20,951 nt of DNA from a virus. The notes below the pieces were generated by a model, which worked only from the letters and a program-made list of their open reading frames with translations, made no database searches and was not told the DNA's origin. Of the stretch, positions 13,611 through 20,951 are shown in pieces; position 1 is the stretch's first letter, and every line of letters starts with the position of its first letter. The DNA lies in IMG/VR virus record IMGVR_UViG_3300032435_000085, positions 1 to 20,951 of that record; one strand, 5' to 3'. The translations under genes were made by a program, and so were the position numbers.

Positions 13611-14075
13611 TCAGTAAGTGAGTTCGGTGATTAGGAAGGAGTCGCCTGACTCGTCAACTATCTGGTCGCCTGACTCGTCTACTAGCTCCCAGCCCGAGAA
13701 CTGGACTCTAGCGGCTAGGATAGTGGTAAGGTCGAGTGCCGCTGAAGTCTCAGCTGCTTTCTCAGTGTCAGCGACGTCGAAGTCGCTGGTGACTGCTACC
13801 TCGGCTGCTGCTGCTGCTGCCTTCTCGGTGTCAGCGACGTCGAAAGCACTCCCCACCTGTAGCTCTGCGTCCGATGCGGTCAGCTTGTCAGCGGTTGCCA
13901 GCCACTCTGTCGTGACTGCCGCTGACCCTGAAGCCTCTGCCGCCTTGTCTGCGACGATCTCCAGCGAGCCGGTAACGGCTACTGCAGTCGCTGGCAGCGG
14001 AGTGAGCGTGATGCCGTCTACCTCCAGCGTGGAGGACGGACGGTCCACTGAGGAGGTGATGACAGGACGGGCCAC
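13611..14075 (-). CDS. repetitive Ala-rich virion protein (154 aa)
   Basis: Low-complexity protein rich in Ala, Asp, Thr and Val. It contains two FDVADTEKAA units 21 residues apart (about residues 78-110) and a DESGD duplication near the end, followed by SFLITE; the DESGD-SFLITE ending recurs at the C-terminus of small phage structural proteins. Probably a fibre or tail accessory component. The start is GTG at 14075, 7 bases after the stop of the previous gene; no ATG is available in frame. Function otherwise unknown. Confidence 0.65.
   Translation of the reverse strand: MARPVITSSVDRPSSTLEVDGITLTPLPATAVAVTGSLEIVADKAAEASGSAAVTTEWLATADKLTASDAELQVGSAFDVADTEKAAAAAAEVAVTSDFDVADTEKAAETSAALDLTTILAARVQFSGWELVDESGDQIVDESGDSFLITELTY
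13759..13844. repeat. internal duplications and CTG run in the Ala-rich gene
   Basis: A block of about 22 bases (TTCTCrGTGTCAGCGACGTC) occurs at 13759 and again at 13822, 63 bp apart (21 codons). A CTG run (about 13805-13819) between them encodes an alanine stretch. A 15-bp unit (GTCGCCTGACTCGTC) is also duplicated nearby at 13641 and 13665. These look like slippage-driven expansions. Confidence 0.7.
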
Positions 14076-14082
14076 AAGATGC

Positions 14083-14493
14083 TTAGGCGTTAGCTACAGT
14101 GAAGGTGAGACTGCCGATGGGAATTGAGACGGTGATGCCAGTGGCGTCAACGGTGACGTTCGGGGTGATCAGCGAACCGAACCGCACGTTGCCGTCGGTT
14201 GCAGCATCCATGAGCCGGATGGCGTCAACCGTGCCCCAGGAGCCCGAGGACTGAGGGAAAGTGATCGTCGTGCCATTGGATACCACCCCGGCAGAAGCTG
14301 CCGGGAAATTGGTCTGGTTGTTGGTGATCGCTACTCGTGCATACGAGTTGCCGGTGGCTTCAGTGCCGTCGGCGATGCCGGTGGACGCTCCGATGAACAG
14401 AGCTGCGTAGTAAGTGGCAAGGCCAGAGTAGGCTACGCCCCCGAAGGCTGAGCTGGCAATGGCGTTGAGGTCGGTGGTGGATGTAGTGCTCAT
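14083..14493 (-). CDS. phage structural protein, tail/fibre-associated (136 aa)
   Basis: The layout ALFIGASTGIADG, then SYARVAITNNQTNFPAAS, TTITFPQSSGSWGTVDAIRL and VRFGSLIT matches a widespread family of small beta-sheet phage virion proteins, usually near connector or fibre genes. It probably packs in the particle as a decoration, tail or fibre base protein; the exact position cannot be told from sequence. No signal peptide. ATG 14493 overlaps the previous stop (ATGA). An AGGAG lies 15 bases upstream, which is far for a ribosome-binding site. Confidence 0.7.
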   Translation of the reverse strand: MSTTSTTDLNAIASSAFGGVAYSGLATYYAALFIGASTGIADGTEATGNSYARVAITNNQTNFPAASAGVVSNGTTITFPQSSGSWGTVDAIRLMDAATDGNVRFGSLITPNVTVDATGITVSIPIGSLTFTVANA

Positions 14494-14840
14494 CGGACGT
14501 TAAATGCTCCTGTGGATGTGGTGATTATTGATCCAGCTGCGTTAGTTAAGACTACTTTGAGCGGATACGACGCTCCCGCAACTAGGGAATTGGATTGTGA
14601 GAGTGACAGGTTGAGTGTGAGAGTGCCCCCTGACGTGCTGACCACATTGATGCCATCGCCTGAAGTGCGGGTGAACAGTGCTACGGCGGATCCCAGCCGC
14701 TCGTAGACGGTGGCGGTGACTGAGCAACCAGCTAAGTCATACGCGCCCCCCGCCGCCGTGGTGACGGTCAGAAGAATAGGTGCCGTGTCGCCTGAATACC
14801 AGCCGACTACGTTGATTGATGCTAGGACTGAGAGGCTCAT
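14490..14840 (-). CDS. BppU-N-like Ig-fold structural protein (116 aa)
   Basis: Beta-rich protein with YSGDTAPILLTVTTAAGGAY, then LAGCSVTATVYERLG and YPLKVVLTNAAG. This is the pattern of the N-terminal Ig-like domain of baseplate-upper/fibre proteins, a small domain that attaches fibres to the virion. Here it stands alone. I placed the start at ATG 14840 because it overlaps the connector stop (ATGA) and has GGGAGG 8 bases upstream; a GTG at 14849 is possible but less likely. It may act as an adaptor between the connector/neck and fibres. Confidence 0.65.
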   Translation of the reverse strand: MSLSVLASINVVGWYSGDTAPILLTVTTAAGGAYDLAGCSVTATVYERLGSAVALFTRTSGDGINVVSTSGGTLTLNLSLSQSNSLVAGASYPLKVVLTNAAGSIITTSTGAFNVR

Positions 14841-15466
14841 GAGGTCCACCCTCCCACCTTGAAGCTGTCTATGATGCTCTCAGCTGCTTTCATATCGCTG
14901 CCAGCTTGAGCGTTTGGGTTGCCATTAGGGTTCTCTTCCCGGCAGATCAGTAGCATGGCCTGCCGTAGGGATGCGGGAACGTCGCGTGGGGCGTTGCCGT
15001 AGCCGGCGGTGAAGGTGATGGTGACTGCATCCGGGCGGGTCGAAGTCTCAGGTAGGTCGTAGCTGCTCTTAAGGTAGACCATACCCGGCTCGGGGTCGGT
15101 GCATACAATGTAGTTGGTTGTGGCGATTGTCTGCAACACGTCGTCGGTATCGTAATACTGGACGCTGGTGACCGAGACGAGGGGTGAGCGTGGCAACTCG
15201 ATCACACGGCTGGGTGACCCTGTAGCCAGTTTCGGCCAGAACGAATAGGTAGCTCGGAAAGTAGCTGTCAGCATGGCCCTGCCAGACCGACGCTCAATCA
15301 TCTCAGATGCACGCTGGATCAACAGGTTTATGGCTTCCAGATCCTCTGATAAGTCAGTGCGGAGGTAAGCGGATACTCCCTCTACGTCGATAGCGTAGAC
15401 TTGGGAGGAGCTGGTCCTGACGATGCCATCCACTAGGACGTCAGCGTCTGAGTAGCGCAGGTTCAT
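14837..15466 (-). CDS. head-tail connector, gp6/phiE125 gp8-like (209 aa)
   Basis: Ring protein joining portal and tail. The helical part (about 30-65: YLRTDLSEDLEAINLLIQRA and ERRSGRAM) is the conserved start of gp6-like connectors, followed by a beta part with ELPRSPLVSVTSVQYYD, then TFTAGYGNAPRDVPASLRQA and a C-terminal helix. These are hallmarks of the HK97 gp6 / phiE125 gp8 family, slightly longer than average. The start has a good Shine-Dalgarno (GAGGAGG, 7-8 bases before ATG 15466) and overlaps the previous stop (ATGA). Confidence 0.85.
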   Translation of the reverse strand: MNLRYSDADVLVDGIVRTSSSQVYAIDVEGVSAYLRTDLSEDLEAINLLIQRASEMIERRSGRAMLTATFRATYSFWPKLATGSPSRVIELPRSPLVSVTSVQYYDTDDVLQTIATTNYIVCTDPEPGMVYLKSSYDLPETSTRPDAVTITFTAGYGNAPRDVPASLRQAMLLICREENPNGNPNAQAGSDMKAAESIIDSFKVGGWTS

Positions 15467-15651
15467 AGGAGATCCTCCTCTACCACCTTACGTTTGCCTC
15501 TCTTTTTAGGGGCGACGACTGCCTGTTCTACCGCTACGCAATATTCGCAGTCGATCCACTGGCGGGCTTGCACGTCATTGATTTCCTCGGTGCTGCCGCT
15601 GGAATGAGATGAGATTACTGTTGAGACTGATGTGAGGAATTTGACTCTCAT
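15463..15651 (-). CDS. small virion-region protein (62 aa)
   Basis: Short protein MRVKFLTSVSTVISSHSSGS, with EEINDVQARQWIDCEYCVAV in the middle and a Lys/Arg-rich end (KKRGKRK). The pattern of a strand, an acidic turn, then A-x-x-W/L-I-D-x-x-x-A occurs in small proteins often found between capsid and connector genes. The function is unknown. It starts 7 bases beyond the terminator hairpin, with no Shine-Dalgarno, so translation may depend on read-through transcripts. Confidence 0.65.
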   Translation of the reverse strand: MRVKFLTSVSTVISSHSSGSTEEINDVQARQWIDCEYCVAVEQAVVAPKKRGKRKVVEEDLL

Positions 15652-15657
15652 TACACC

Positions 15658-15691
15658 AGAAAACCCAGCAGCTCCGGAGAGACTGCTGGGT
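15658..15691 (-). terminator. terminator downstream of the capsid genes (- strand)
   Basis: Read on the - strand, ACCCAGCAG (15691-15683) pairs perfectly with CTGCTGGGT (15671-15663) around an 11-base loop, followed by TTTCT. A 9-bp GC-rich stem with a short T-run fits a leaky intrinsic terminator. It is placed to reduce transcription after the abundant capsid proteins. Confidence 0.6.
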
Positions 15692-15711
15692 AGTGCCTGG
15701 ATGTATAGCCT

Positions 15712-16122
15712 TTAGATGGCTAAGCCTTCAGTGCCTGTGGGCTGCGTCCGTGGTGCGCTACGTGCCCCATAGAGGAGGTAGGTCGCAGTCATCGTCGCAT
15801 TCTGGGTTGCCCGGTCGCAGAATAGGCGAACGTATTGCTTGGCTGGGCGGTGGTAGTCCAGAAACTTGATCTGGTTATCGTCGTCATCAGCCACTGCAAC
15901 AGTAGACGATGCGACGTCTGTCCAAACTGAGTCGTCTTCAGACTCCTGAAGTTTGAGGGAGGTGATCGCGCCAGTGACGATGGCCCCGAGCTGAACGACG
16001 AAGGCTACACCCTCGAAGTTTGCTAGGTTAACCGTAGCCCCTGTGATGTCGGTGGCAGCGGCGGCACCAGCTGAAACGCTGATAGCAACACCGATGGATT
16101 TGTCAGAGATGAATTGATTCAT
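15712..16122 (-). CDS. capsid accessory/decoration protein (136 aa)
   Basis: Beta-rich protein with ATVNLANFEGVAFVVQLGAI, LKLQESEDDSVWTDVASST and LDYHRPAKQYVRLFCDRAT. It resembles small proteins commonly encoded directly after the major capsid protein, thought to be decoration or head proteins. It starts 31 bases after the capsid stop and is followed by a terminator, so it shares the high-level capsid transcript. No signal peptide or catalytic motif. ATG 16122 has only a weak GAAAG upstream. Confidence 0.7.
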   Translation of the reverse strand: MNQFISDKSIGVAISVSAGAAAATDITGATVNLANFEGVAFVVQLGAIVTGAITSLKLQESEDDSVWTDVASSTVAVADDDDNQIKFLDYHRPAKQYVRLFCDRATQNATMTATYLLYGARSAPRTQPTGTEGLAI

Positions 16123-16153
16123 TGTGAATTTCTTTCGTGGTTAGGTCAGCTTC

Positions 16154-17383
16154 TTACGAGGCAGCACCGTGGGTGAATGTCGTGATCGCAGCAGCGTCAG
16201 TGAGGCGACCGTCAGTCCGCTTGGACATCCGGAAGTAGACTTGACCGTTGAGAGCACCAAGCTCATTCAACCGCATCAAGCTGAGTCCAACACGATCCGC
16301 GATGAAGTATTTGGAGAGATCCCCAAAGATGATAGACTTAGCGTCAGCTGCTGGAGCGGTGGCGAAGTCCGAGACCATCACGGGACGACCAAGGATCGCG
16401 TCTGGCTGGCCGGCGGTGAGACCGGGCTGCCAGATGTATTGACTGTCCCCATCCTTGAGCTTGCGGATGAGCTTGACCATCGTGTCAGAGGTCAGGAACG
16501 TCCCGCGAGTGCGGTAGCGACGACCTAGACTGTGGAACAGATCAATCAAGTTGTCCCCGGTGATGGCGGCGGCGGCCGAGACTGCGCCAGTGATGCCACC
16601 CACGTTGACGTTGGCTACCGAAGTTACGGTGAACAGACCTTCAGGCTTGCCGGCACCATTGCCAGCCGCAAAGGCCGCGTTTTCAAGATCGGCGACGGCT
16701 TGGACACCGGTGTCTTGGATGAAGGATTCGACGTTGGACCCAGAGTCGGCGAGCAACTCGTCCGATACGGGAATGTAGCCCCCTAGCTTGTGAGCTGCAA
16801 GGACAACGCGGCCCACTTCAGGGTTCACAGATCCGTAGGAACCGTTCTCCCCTAGCCAAGAGAAAGTAACTCCACCCGTTTGGACGGGGATGTTACGGTC
16901 GTTGGACAGAGTCATGACCGTAGCAGCTGCACGGATTGGGTCGTCGTTGTAGAGCAACCTCATGATCTCTGCCTCATACTCTTCAGGAACGAGGTAGCCA
17001 CCGTCCCCGTCGATGCCGGTCTGGAGGACGTTGAAGATGTCGTGACTGATGTTAGTCACGATTCCTTTGTTGCGGATGAGACCACCCTTGCCGAAGAAGG
17101 CGTCGCGATACTCTTTGGTAGCGCGTGGCTTGGTCGAATCAGCGTTGTCAAGCGCAGCTCGGTAGTTGGAGTCACGTGTGGCGGAGAGTTCAACCTCACG
17201 TGCGGTCAACTTCTGGCTACGGTCGATTTGTGCGCCAAATTTGTCCAGATCGGTTTCGAGCTGGTTATACTTTGTCTGCTCATCGGCAGTGAAGACGCGA
17301 TCCTCTTTCAAGGTCAGGTCGTTAAGGCGATTCATTTCCGTGAAGAGCCCCTTACGTTTGTTCTGTAGTTCTTTGATGTCCAT
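16154..17383 (-). CDS. HK97-type major capsid protein (409 aa)
   Basis: Forms the icosahedral shell. The N-terminal part (about 1-95: MDIKELQNKRKGLFTEMNRL, Lys/Glu-rich coiled coil) is the scaffold-like delta domain normally removed by the prohead protease. The core begins about residue 110 with GIDGDGGYLVPEEYEAEI, followed by the E-loop region (NIPVQTGGVTFSWLGENGS), GGYIPVSDELLADS and the A-domain segment NGAGKPEGLF. All are landmarks of the phage_capsid family and the length is typical. It follows the protease gene by 9 bases, without a Shine-Dalgarno. Confidence 0.95.
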   Translation of the reverse strand: MDIKELQNKRKGLFTEMNRLNDLTLKEDRVFTADEQTKYNQLETDLDKFGAQIDRSQKLTAREVELSATRDSNYRAALDNADSTKPRATKEYRDAFFGKGGLIRNKGIVTNISHDIFNVLQTGIDGDGGYLVPEEYEAEIMRLLYNDDPIRAAATVMTLSNDRNIPVQTGGVTFSWLGENGSYGSVNPEVGRVVLAAHKLGGYIPVSDELLADSGSNVESFIQDTGVQAVADLENAAFAAGNGAGKPEGLFTVTSVANVNVGGITGAVSAAAAITGDNLIDLFHSLGRRYRTRGTFLTSDTMVKLIRKLKDGDSQYIWQPGLTAGQPDAILGRPVMVSDFATAPAADAKSIIFGDLSKYFIADRVGLSLMRLNELGALNGQVYFRMSKRTDGRLTDAAAITTFTHGAAS

Positions 17384-17392
17384 AATTTTGGG

Positions 17393-18100
17393 TTATTGGA
17401 TGTTGTGGAATTTCCCAAACAGTGTTAACCGACGCCGGATGGCGTGGGCTTTACATGGCTCTTGGGGAAGGTGGTCCGGGCTCTTAGTGTAACCTAGCGC
17501 GGATAAAGTGGTGGTGTCTGCACAAGCAGCGATCAATGACGCCTTAGACACGCTGGTGATATATTTGGCTTCGAGTGCTTCCTTGGCTGTAAACCAAGTC
17601 TCATCGGTCATTGCTGTGGCTATGTTCTCTCGGTCTAAGCCCGTGCGGGACTCGTAAGTGTTGATCAGCGTCTCTTTGATTTGATCAAGGAGGTCCGCCT
17701 CTCTACGCATCTCCGAGGCTCTCCCCATGAGACCTGACATTGGATCATGGATCATGAACATAGCGTTCTCCGCCATGATGATCTCATTCCCTGCGAGAGC
17801 GATCACTGATGCAATAGACGCAGCTAGACCATCGATGTAGGTCGTGACTACTGCTTTATGGTTGATCAGCGCGTTGTAGATGGCGACGCCATCAAACACT
17901 GACCCTCCAGGGGAGTTGATACGCAGGTTGATCTTATCTACCTCCAGAGCGTTGATTTGCTTGACGACGGTCACTGCGTCGTTACCTGCCCAACTGTCCC
18001 CCACCACATCGTAGATATAGACGTCAGCGGATTTGTTCGCGATGTTTTTAATCGAGAACCACTGGGTCTTAGCTTTTGGGAATGGGATCACGTTCTTCAT
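17393..18100 (-). CDS. ClpP-like prohead protease (235 aa)
   Basis: Serine protease that trims the capsid N-terminal arm during maturation. Oxyanion-side motif INSPGGSVFDG (about 61-71), nucleophile region DGLAASIASVIALAG (about 89-103; Ser around 94-97), and His in MFMIHDPMSG (about 118). An Asp further on (DLLDQIKET) is a candidate third residue. These match the ClpP/S49-type head maturation protease family, and the position between portal and major capsid protein is standard. ATG 18100 overlaps the portal stop (ATGA). The C-terminus (about 210-235) is basic and not conserved. Confidence 0.93.
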   Translation of the reverse strand: MKNVIPFPKAKTQWFSIKNIANKSADVYIYDVVGDSWAGNDAVTVVKQINALEVDKINLRINSPGGSVFDGVAIYNALINHKAVVTTYIDGLAASIASVIALAGNEIIMAENAMFMIHDPMSGLMGRASEMRREADLLDQIKETLINTYESRTGLDRENIATAMTDETWFTAKEALEAKYITSVSKASLIAACADTTTLSALGYTKSPDHLPQEPCKAHAIRRRLTLFGKFHNIQ

Positions 18101-19314
18101 TGAGTTGGAGAATTAACTTGCACGATGGGTCGCCCTGCTTCATCAAGCAACTGCACATTTTGCGAAATAACGAACAGGTCCCCGCCTTCGACTGGGTTGT
18201 AGTCTTCGGCCAACCTGATTTCGTTGCGGGTTAGGACTCCCATTTGGAGCATCTTCTCATAGTAAGCCGCCCGCTTATCTGACTCGCCTCTCAGTAAACC
18301 TCTGAAATCAAACTGGAAGAAGTAGCGTTTACGCTCAAACGGGTTGAGCAGTTGCTTGTTCAGGCACTGCTCCCACTGTGTAGCCCACCCGATCAGGGTG
18401 TCATTTACGTAGTTCTGGTTCTCCTGTTCGACGTTGTTAAAGTGGGCTGCGTCAGTGATACCTGCTTTGATCTGAGGGACTCCAAATAACTGGCACAGTC
18501 CCTTGTCCTGATATATCTTAGCTTCTAGAAACTGACTCTGCTGGTTGTTGGTCTGGGGTCGTGAAGCAAACTTAGCTCCTCCCCATAAGATGGCTCTTTT
18601 GTGGGCGTTTGCATTGCCACTATTGGCTGCGTCCCACTTCTTGGCGAACTCTTTTAGTTGCTCGGGCGTGAGGTTGGTGGGGATCTCTATGGCTACGCTG
18701 GGCGTAGATGCGTTCTTGAAGAAGCTCGAACCATGATCTTGTAAAGCCATAGCGAGACCTAAGCACTCCTTCCCTACTCCTATGTTATCCACCCCTACGA
18801 CACCATCGAAAGTCATTCCTTTGATATGTATGATCCGCTCCTTGGCCGTGCGCTCGCCATTCAGGTTATAAAATAACTTCCCGTCTGCATCCCGTTTAGG
18901 CTCGATCTCCCGGTTAGGGATTGGGATTAGCTCTGCTACGTCTCCATTCCCGTTCCGGACAATTAACGCAAAGGCTTGGTTGCGGAGAGTCGCGTTAGCT
19001 TGCATCGACCGACGGAAGTCCCCGCTAGTCATATCCTCGTTGGGTGAGTCGTGTAGCAGGTAATAATACGGGTGATCTGATGCGAGTTCCTTACCTCCAT
19101 CGGGCCTACGCTTGTAGAACTTGAGTGGGAGTGAACTCATCGATCTGCTCACTGCATTCACACACGCGAACACCGTGGGGACGCCGAGTGCGGTCAACGC
19201 GGATACCTTCATACCTGACGCGGAAGCAGCTCCTGTCAAAGCTTCCACCAACCATTGGGTGGGTTGGGTCAAGGTGACATTCTTGGGTCTGAACATATTA
19301 AACCATCTAGCCAT
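18097..19314 (-). CDS. HK97-type portal protein (about 405 aa)
   Basis: Dodecameric ring at the unique capsid vertex through which DNA passes. Family landmarks are visible: VFACVNAVSRSMSSLPLKFY near the start, HPYYYLLHDSPNEDMTSGDF, then ALIVRNGNGDVAELIPIPN, IIHIKGMTFDGVVGVDNIG, the C-terminal region LCQLFGVPQIKAGI and TLIGWATQWEQCLNKQL. I chose ATG 19314 (MARWFNMFRPK), a typical portal start. A TTG at 19350 would add 12 residues; neither has a clear Shine-Dalgarno. No large terminase gene lies upstream, where it is usually found. Confidence 0.93.
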   Translation of the reverse strand: MARWFNMFRPKNVTLTQPTQWLVEALTGAASASGMKVSALTALGVPTVFACVNAVSRSMSSLPLKFYKRRPDGGKELASDHPYYYLLHDSPNEDMTSGDFRRSMQANATLRNQAFALIVRNGNGDVAELIPIPNREIEPKRDADGKLFYNLNGERTAKERIIHIKGMTFDGVVGVDNIGVGKECLGLAMALQDHGSSFFKNASTPSVAIEIPTNLTPEQLKEFAKKWDAANSGNANAHKRAILWGGAKFASRPQTNNQQSQFLEAKIYQDKGLCQLFGVPQIKAGITDAAHFNNVEQENQNYVNDTLIGWATQWEQCLNKQLLNPFERKRYFFQFDFRGLLRGESDKRAAYYEKMLQMGVLTRNEIRLAEDYNPVEGGDLFVISQNVQLLDEAGRPIVQVNSPTQ

Positions 19315-19394
19315 TCGTGTCAAAGTTGATTGGTTTTGTGAAGTAGGCAACTGGCTATTATTTTCTTGACCCGTCGGCTACCTAGAACTTGCTC

Positions 19395-19784
19395 TTAGCT
19401 GGGCTTCTTCAGATCCTCTCGAACATCTTTCGCGGCATTAAACAGTGATCGGTGGCCTTGTTTGATCTTCTTCTCTGACGATTGTGGCGCGGGGCCGAAG
19501 TCGCTCACCACGCCGAGTTCTTTTGCGGCCGCGTAGAAAATAGCCTGATCGGTCGCTTTCGGGTTCCGTTTGCTACCAAACCATTCGTCAAAATCGTCTC
19601 CGCTTAGCCGCACAACAGCAACCAAGGGCGATGCTGCCCGCTTAATTTTGGCGTAGTTGCGATCAGTGTAGACCTTGAACTCACCATAGGCGCGAGGGGT
19701 TTCCGTATCTATTTCCCACCGAACAAGCTTCCAGTATGCAGCAGTCAATCCGTTGCGGAGGTCGGTATCAATTTCAAAGGCCAT
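19395..19784 (-). CDS. tail-associated hypothetical protein (129 aa)
   Basis: Starts MAFEIDTDLRNGLTAAYWKL, followed by YGEFKVYTDRNYAKIKRAAS and a C-terminal Lys-rich helical part. The pattern of a Tyr-Trp strand, a 'vYtdr..y' strand and a small C-terminal domain is seen in phage proteins encoded next to tail-tip or fibre genes; their role is unknown. It begins 4 bases after the stop of the FN3-type tail protein, so it is probably the last gene of the tail module. Cytoplasmic or virion protein, no signal peptide. Confidence 0.65.
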   Translation of the reverse strand: MAFEIDTDLRNGLTAAYWKLVRWEIDTETPRAYGEFKVYTDRNYAKIKRAASPLVAVVRLSGDDFDEWFGSKRNPKATDQAIFYAAAKELGVVSDFGPAPQSSEKKIKQGHRSLFNAAKDVREDLKKPS

Positions 19785-19788
19785 AGTG

Positions 19789-20951
19789 TTATGCGTTTTG
19801 GTAAAAGTTGGCGGCGATGCGGTAGCTTAGGCTAGCGGTGATATTACTACCGTCCGCCATATAGAAATAGATGCGGATCGATGAACTCGTGTTGTCCACG
19901 TGATCCCAATCGTAACGCCACAGTAGGCCGTTGCTCGCGGTCGATTTTCCGCCGTCGGGACCATCAGGCTTGGTCGTAAACCCAGCAGGAAGGGACACTG
20001 ATACGATTTCCGAAACCGCCCCGCCGGTCAGTGTGCCCGAAGTGTGAACGGGACCGTCTGCCACAATCTTCGTGGCAGAATCAGAGTTTCCCGTGCGTCT
20101 ACCGCTCATCTTTGCATCGGTTCGGTTCTGGGTGGCCATTGTCGCCGCCCCCTTCGTTGTCGCACTATTGCACTGCCCAAGGTATTTCCAGGGGCTGAAA
20201 TTACCGCTATTATCGACAATACGGACGCGGGCGTGGCCCGAGGTGGGAGCGGGGGGGTTAGTGTAGACCAACAACTCAGCTCGCACGGACCTAAGAGGCA
20301 TTTCCCACCCGGTCGAACTCCATGTGTAGGTTATAGAGTCGTCCGAATTATCGTTGGTTACCTTTATTTCCCAGTGTGAGAAATCTATAGGCACGGTTGG
20401 GTCCCAATATAAACGGCAGCCGAATTGCAGCTCACCTGTCCCTGGGGAGACTGATGGCACCACGTTTTCGGAACTGACCCCTCCACTGGAGGGTGCACTC
20501 GGCGTCGATGTGTCACCTGCTGCGACCACTGACTCCGTAGGTGTCCACGCCGATGATACCCCTAGAGTGTTAACTGACTTCAGCCGGACGTCGTAGTTCT
20601 GGCCTGTGACTATTGCGGTGATGAACATTTCTTCCTCATCTCCCAGTAAGGTGGCCACGTGGTTCCATTCGGTCGCTGCGTTCAGTTTATACTCAACCCA
20701 TGTTCGACCACCTGAGTTTACGAACTCGTCAGCCGGTGCAGTGAACTCCACTTTGATGCGAGGGACTACTGTCCCGTCGGCTTGGAGTGACGTGGTGGAG
20801 GCTCCACTTGTGAGCGTTACGCTAGTAGGTGCCGCCACCGTGCGCGGGTTGGGTAGGTTGGTGTTAGGTGCTGGGTCAACTGTAGTCTCTTCCCCATTGC
20901 TCCAGTCCCACACTGCGCTTGCGGTCTCGCGTAGTGTCAGGTCGTAGCCTA
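19789..20951 (-). CDS. tail-tip/central fibre protein with FN3-like domains (C-terminal part, start outside the window)
   Basis: The frame stays open to the window edge (upstream residues read GYDLTLRETASAVWDW), so a GTG at 20913 is probably not the real start and the protein continues beyond 20951. Two FN3-like units are visible: one from about APTSVTLTSGAS to SAWTPTESV (with WVEYKLNAATEWNH and NYDVRLKSVNTLGVSS), and a second with HWEIKVTNDNS and ARVRIVDNSGNFSPW. A beta-rich C-terminal part follows (SEIVSVSLPAGFTTKPDGP to the end). This resembles the C-terminal half of J-like central tail fibre / tip attachment proteins of siphophages, which contact the host receptor. Confidence 0.75.
   Translation of the reverse strand, partial: GYDLTLRETASAVWDWSNGEETTVDPAPNTNLPNPRTVAAPTSVTLTSGASTTSLQADGTVVPRIKVEFTAPADEFVNSGGRTWVEYKLNAATEWNHVATLLGDEEEMFITAIVTGQNYDVRLKSVNTLGVSSAWTPTESVVAAGDTSTPSAPSSGGVSSENVVPSVSPGTGELQFGCRLYWDPTVPIDFSHWEIKVTNDNSDDSITYTWSSTGWEMPLRSVRAELLVYTNPPAPTSGHARVRIVDNSGNFSPWKYLGQCNSATTKGAATMATQNRTDAKMSGRRTGNSDSATKIVADGPVHTSGTLTGGAVSEIVSVSLPAGFTTKPDGPDGGKSTASNGLLWRYDWDHVDNTSSSIRIYFYMADGSNITASLSYRIAANFYQNA

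Noticed and set aside
14115-14135. Possible fifth copy of the 23-bp repeat (TGGGAATTGAGAC)
   Set aside because: Only a partial match of the core, lacking the CCCCCTA half; likely chance.
16880-17368. + strand ORF of 162 aa within the capsid gene
   Set aside because: Opposes the well-conserved major capsid protein and has no protein-like features.

Overview
The window looks like part of a double-stranded DNA tailed phage or prophage. It has two convergent gene blocks: a replication block on the + strand (about 169-10686) and a virion/lysis block on the - strand (20951 down to 10692). Their stop codons are 5 bases apart. There are no rRNA, tRNA or host housekeeping genes. The portal, ClpP-like prohead protease and HK97-type major capsid protein place it among HK97-fold tailed phages, probably a siphovirus. 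A lipobox lipoprotein in the lysis end favours a Gram-negative host. Most starts have little Shine-Dalgarno sequence and rely on ATGA, GTGA or TAATG overlaps with the previous stop. I cannot name the host.

Replication block, left to right: a leader with 7-bp repeats; a 60-aa SAP-like DNA-binding protein; a primase-helicase (AEP-type primase, PriCT-2, D5/SF3 ATPase); an unknown 116-aa protein; an AEKPA-repeat linker protein; a DUF2800 PD-(D/E)XK nuclease; a DUF6197-like protein; a DUF2815/Enc34-type ssDNA-binding protein followed by a terminator; a 70-aa protein; a family A DNA polymerase with 3'-5' exonuclease; a 58-aa protein; a VRR-NUC nuclease; a putative transglycosylase; a 56-aa protein; and a SNF2-like helicase. 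DUF2800, DUF2815, PolA, primase-helicase, VRR-NUC and SNF2 recur together in phages and form a near-complete self-replication kit.

Virion block, read 5'->3' on the - strand from 20951: the C-terminal part of a tail-tip/fibre protein with FN3-like domains (start outside the window), a 129-aa tail-associated protein, portal, prohead protease, major capsid protein, a capsid accessory protein, a terminator, a small protein, a gp6/gp8-type head-tail connector, several small structural proteins and a LamG-like receptor-binding fibre. It ends with a lysis-like set: papain/transglutaminase-like protein, lipoprotein, one-TM protein and a DUF1353-like protein. Terminase, tape measure and tail tube genes are not in the window; the tail module apparently lies upstream of the portal.

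The two most notable observations are: (1) a pair of 23-bp repeats present twice, 714 bp apart, exactly bracketing the primase domain of the primase-helicase; and (2) a DNA polymerase in which the conserved motif A and motif C glutamates are both glutamine.
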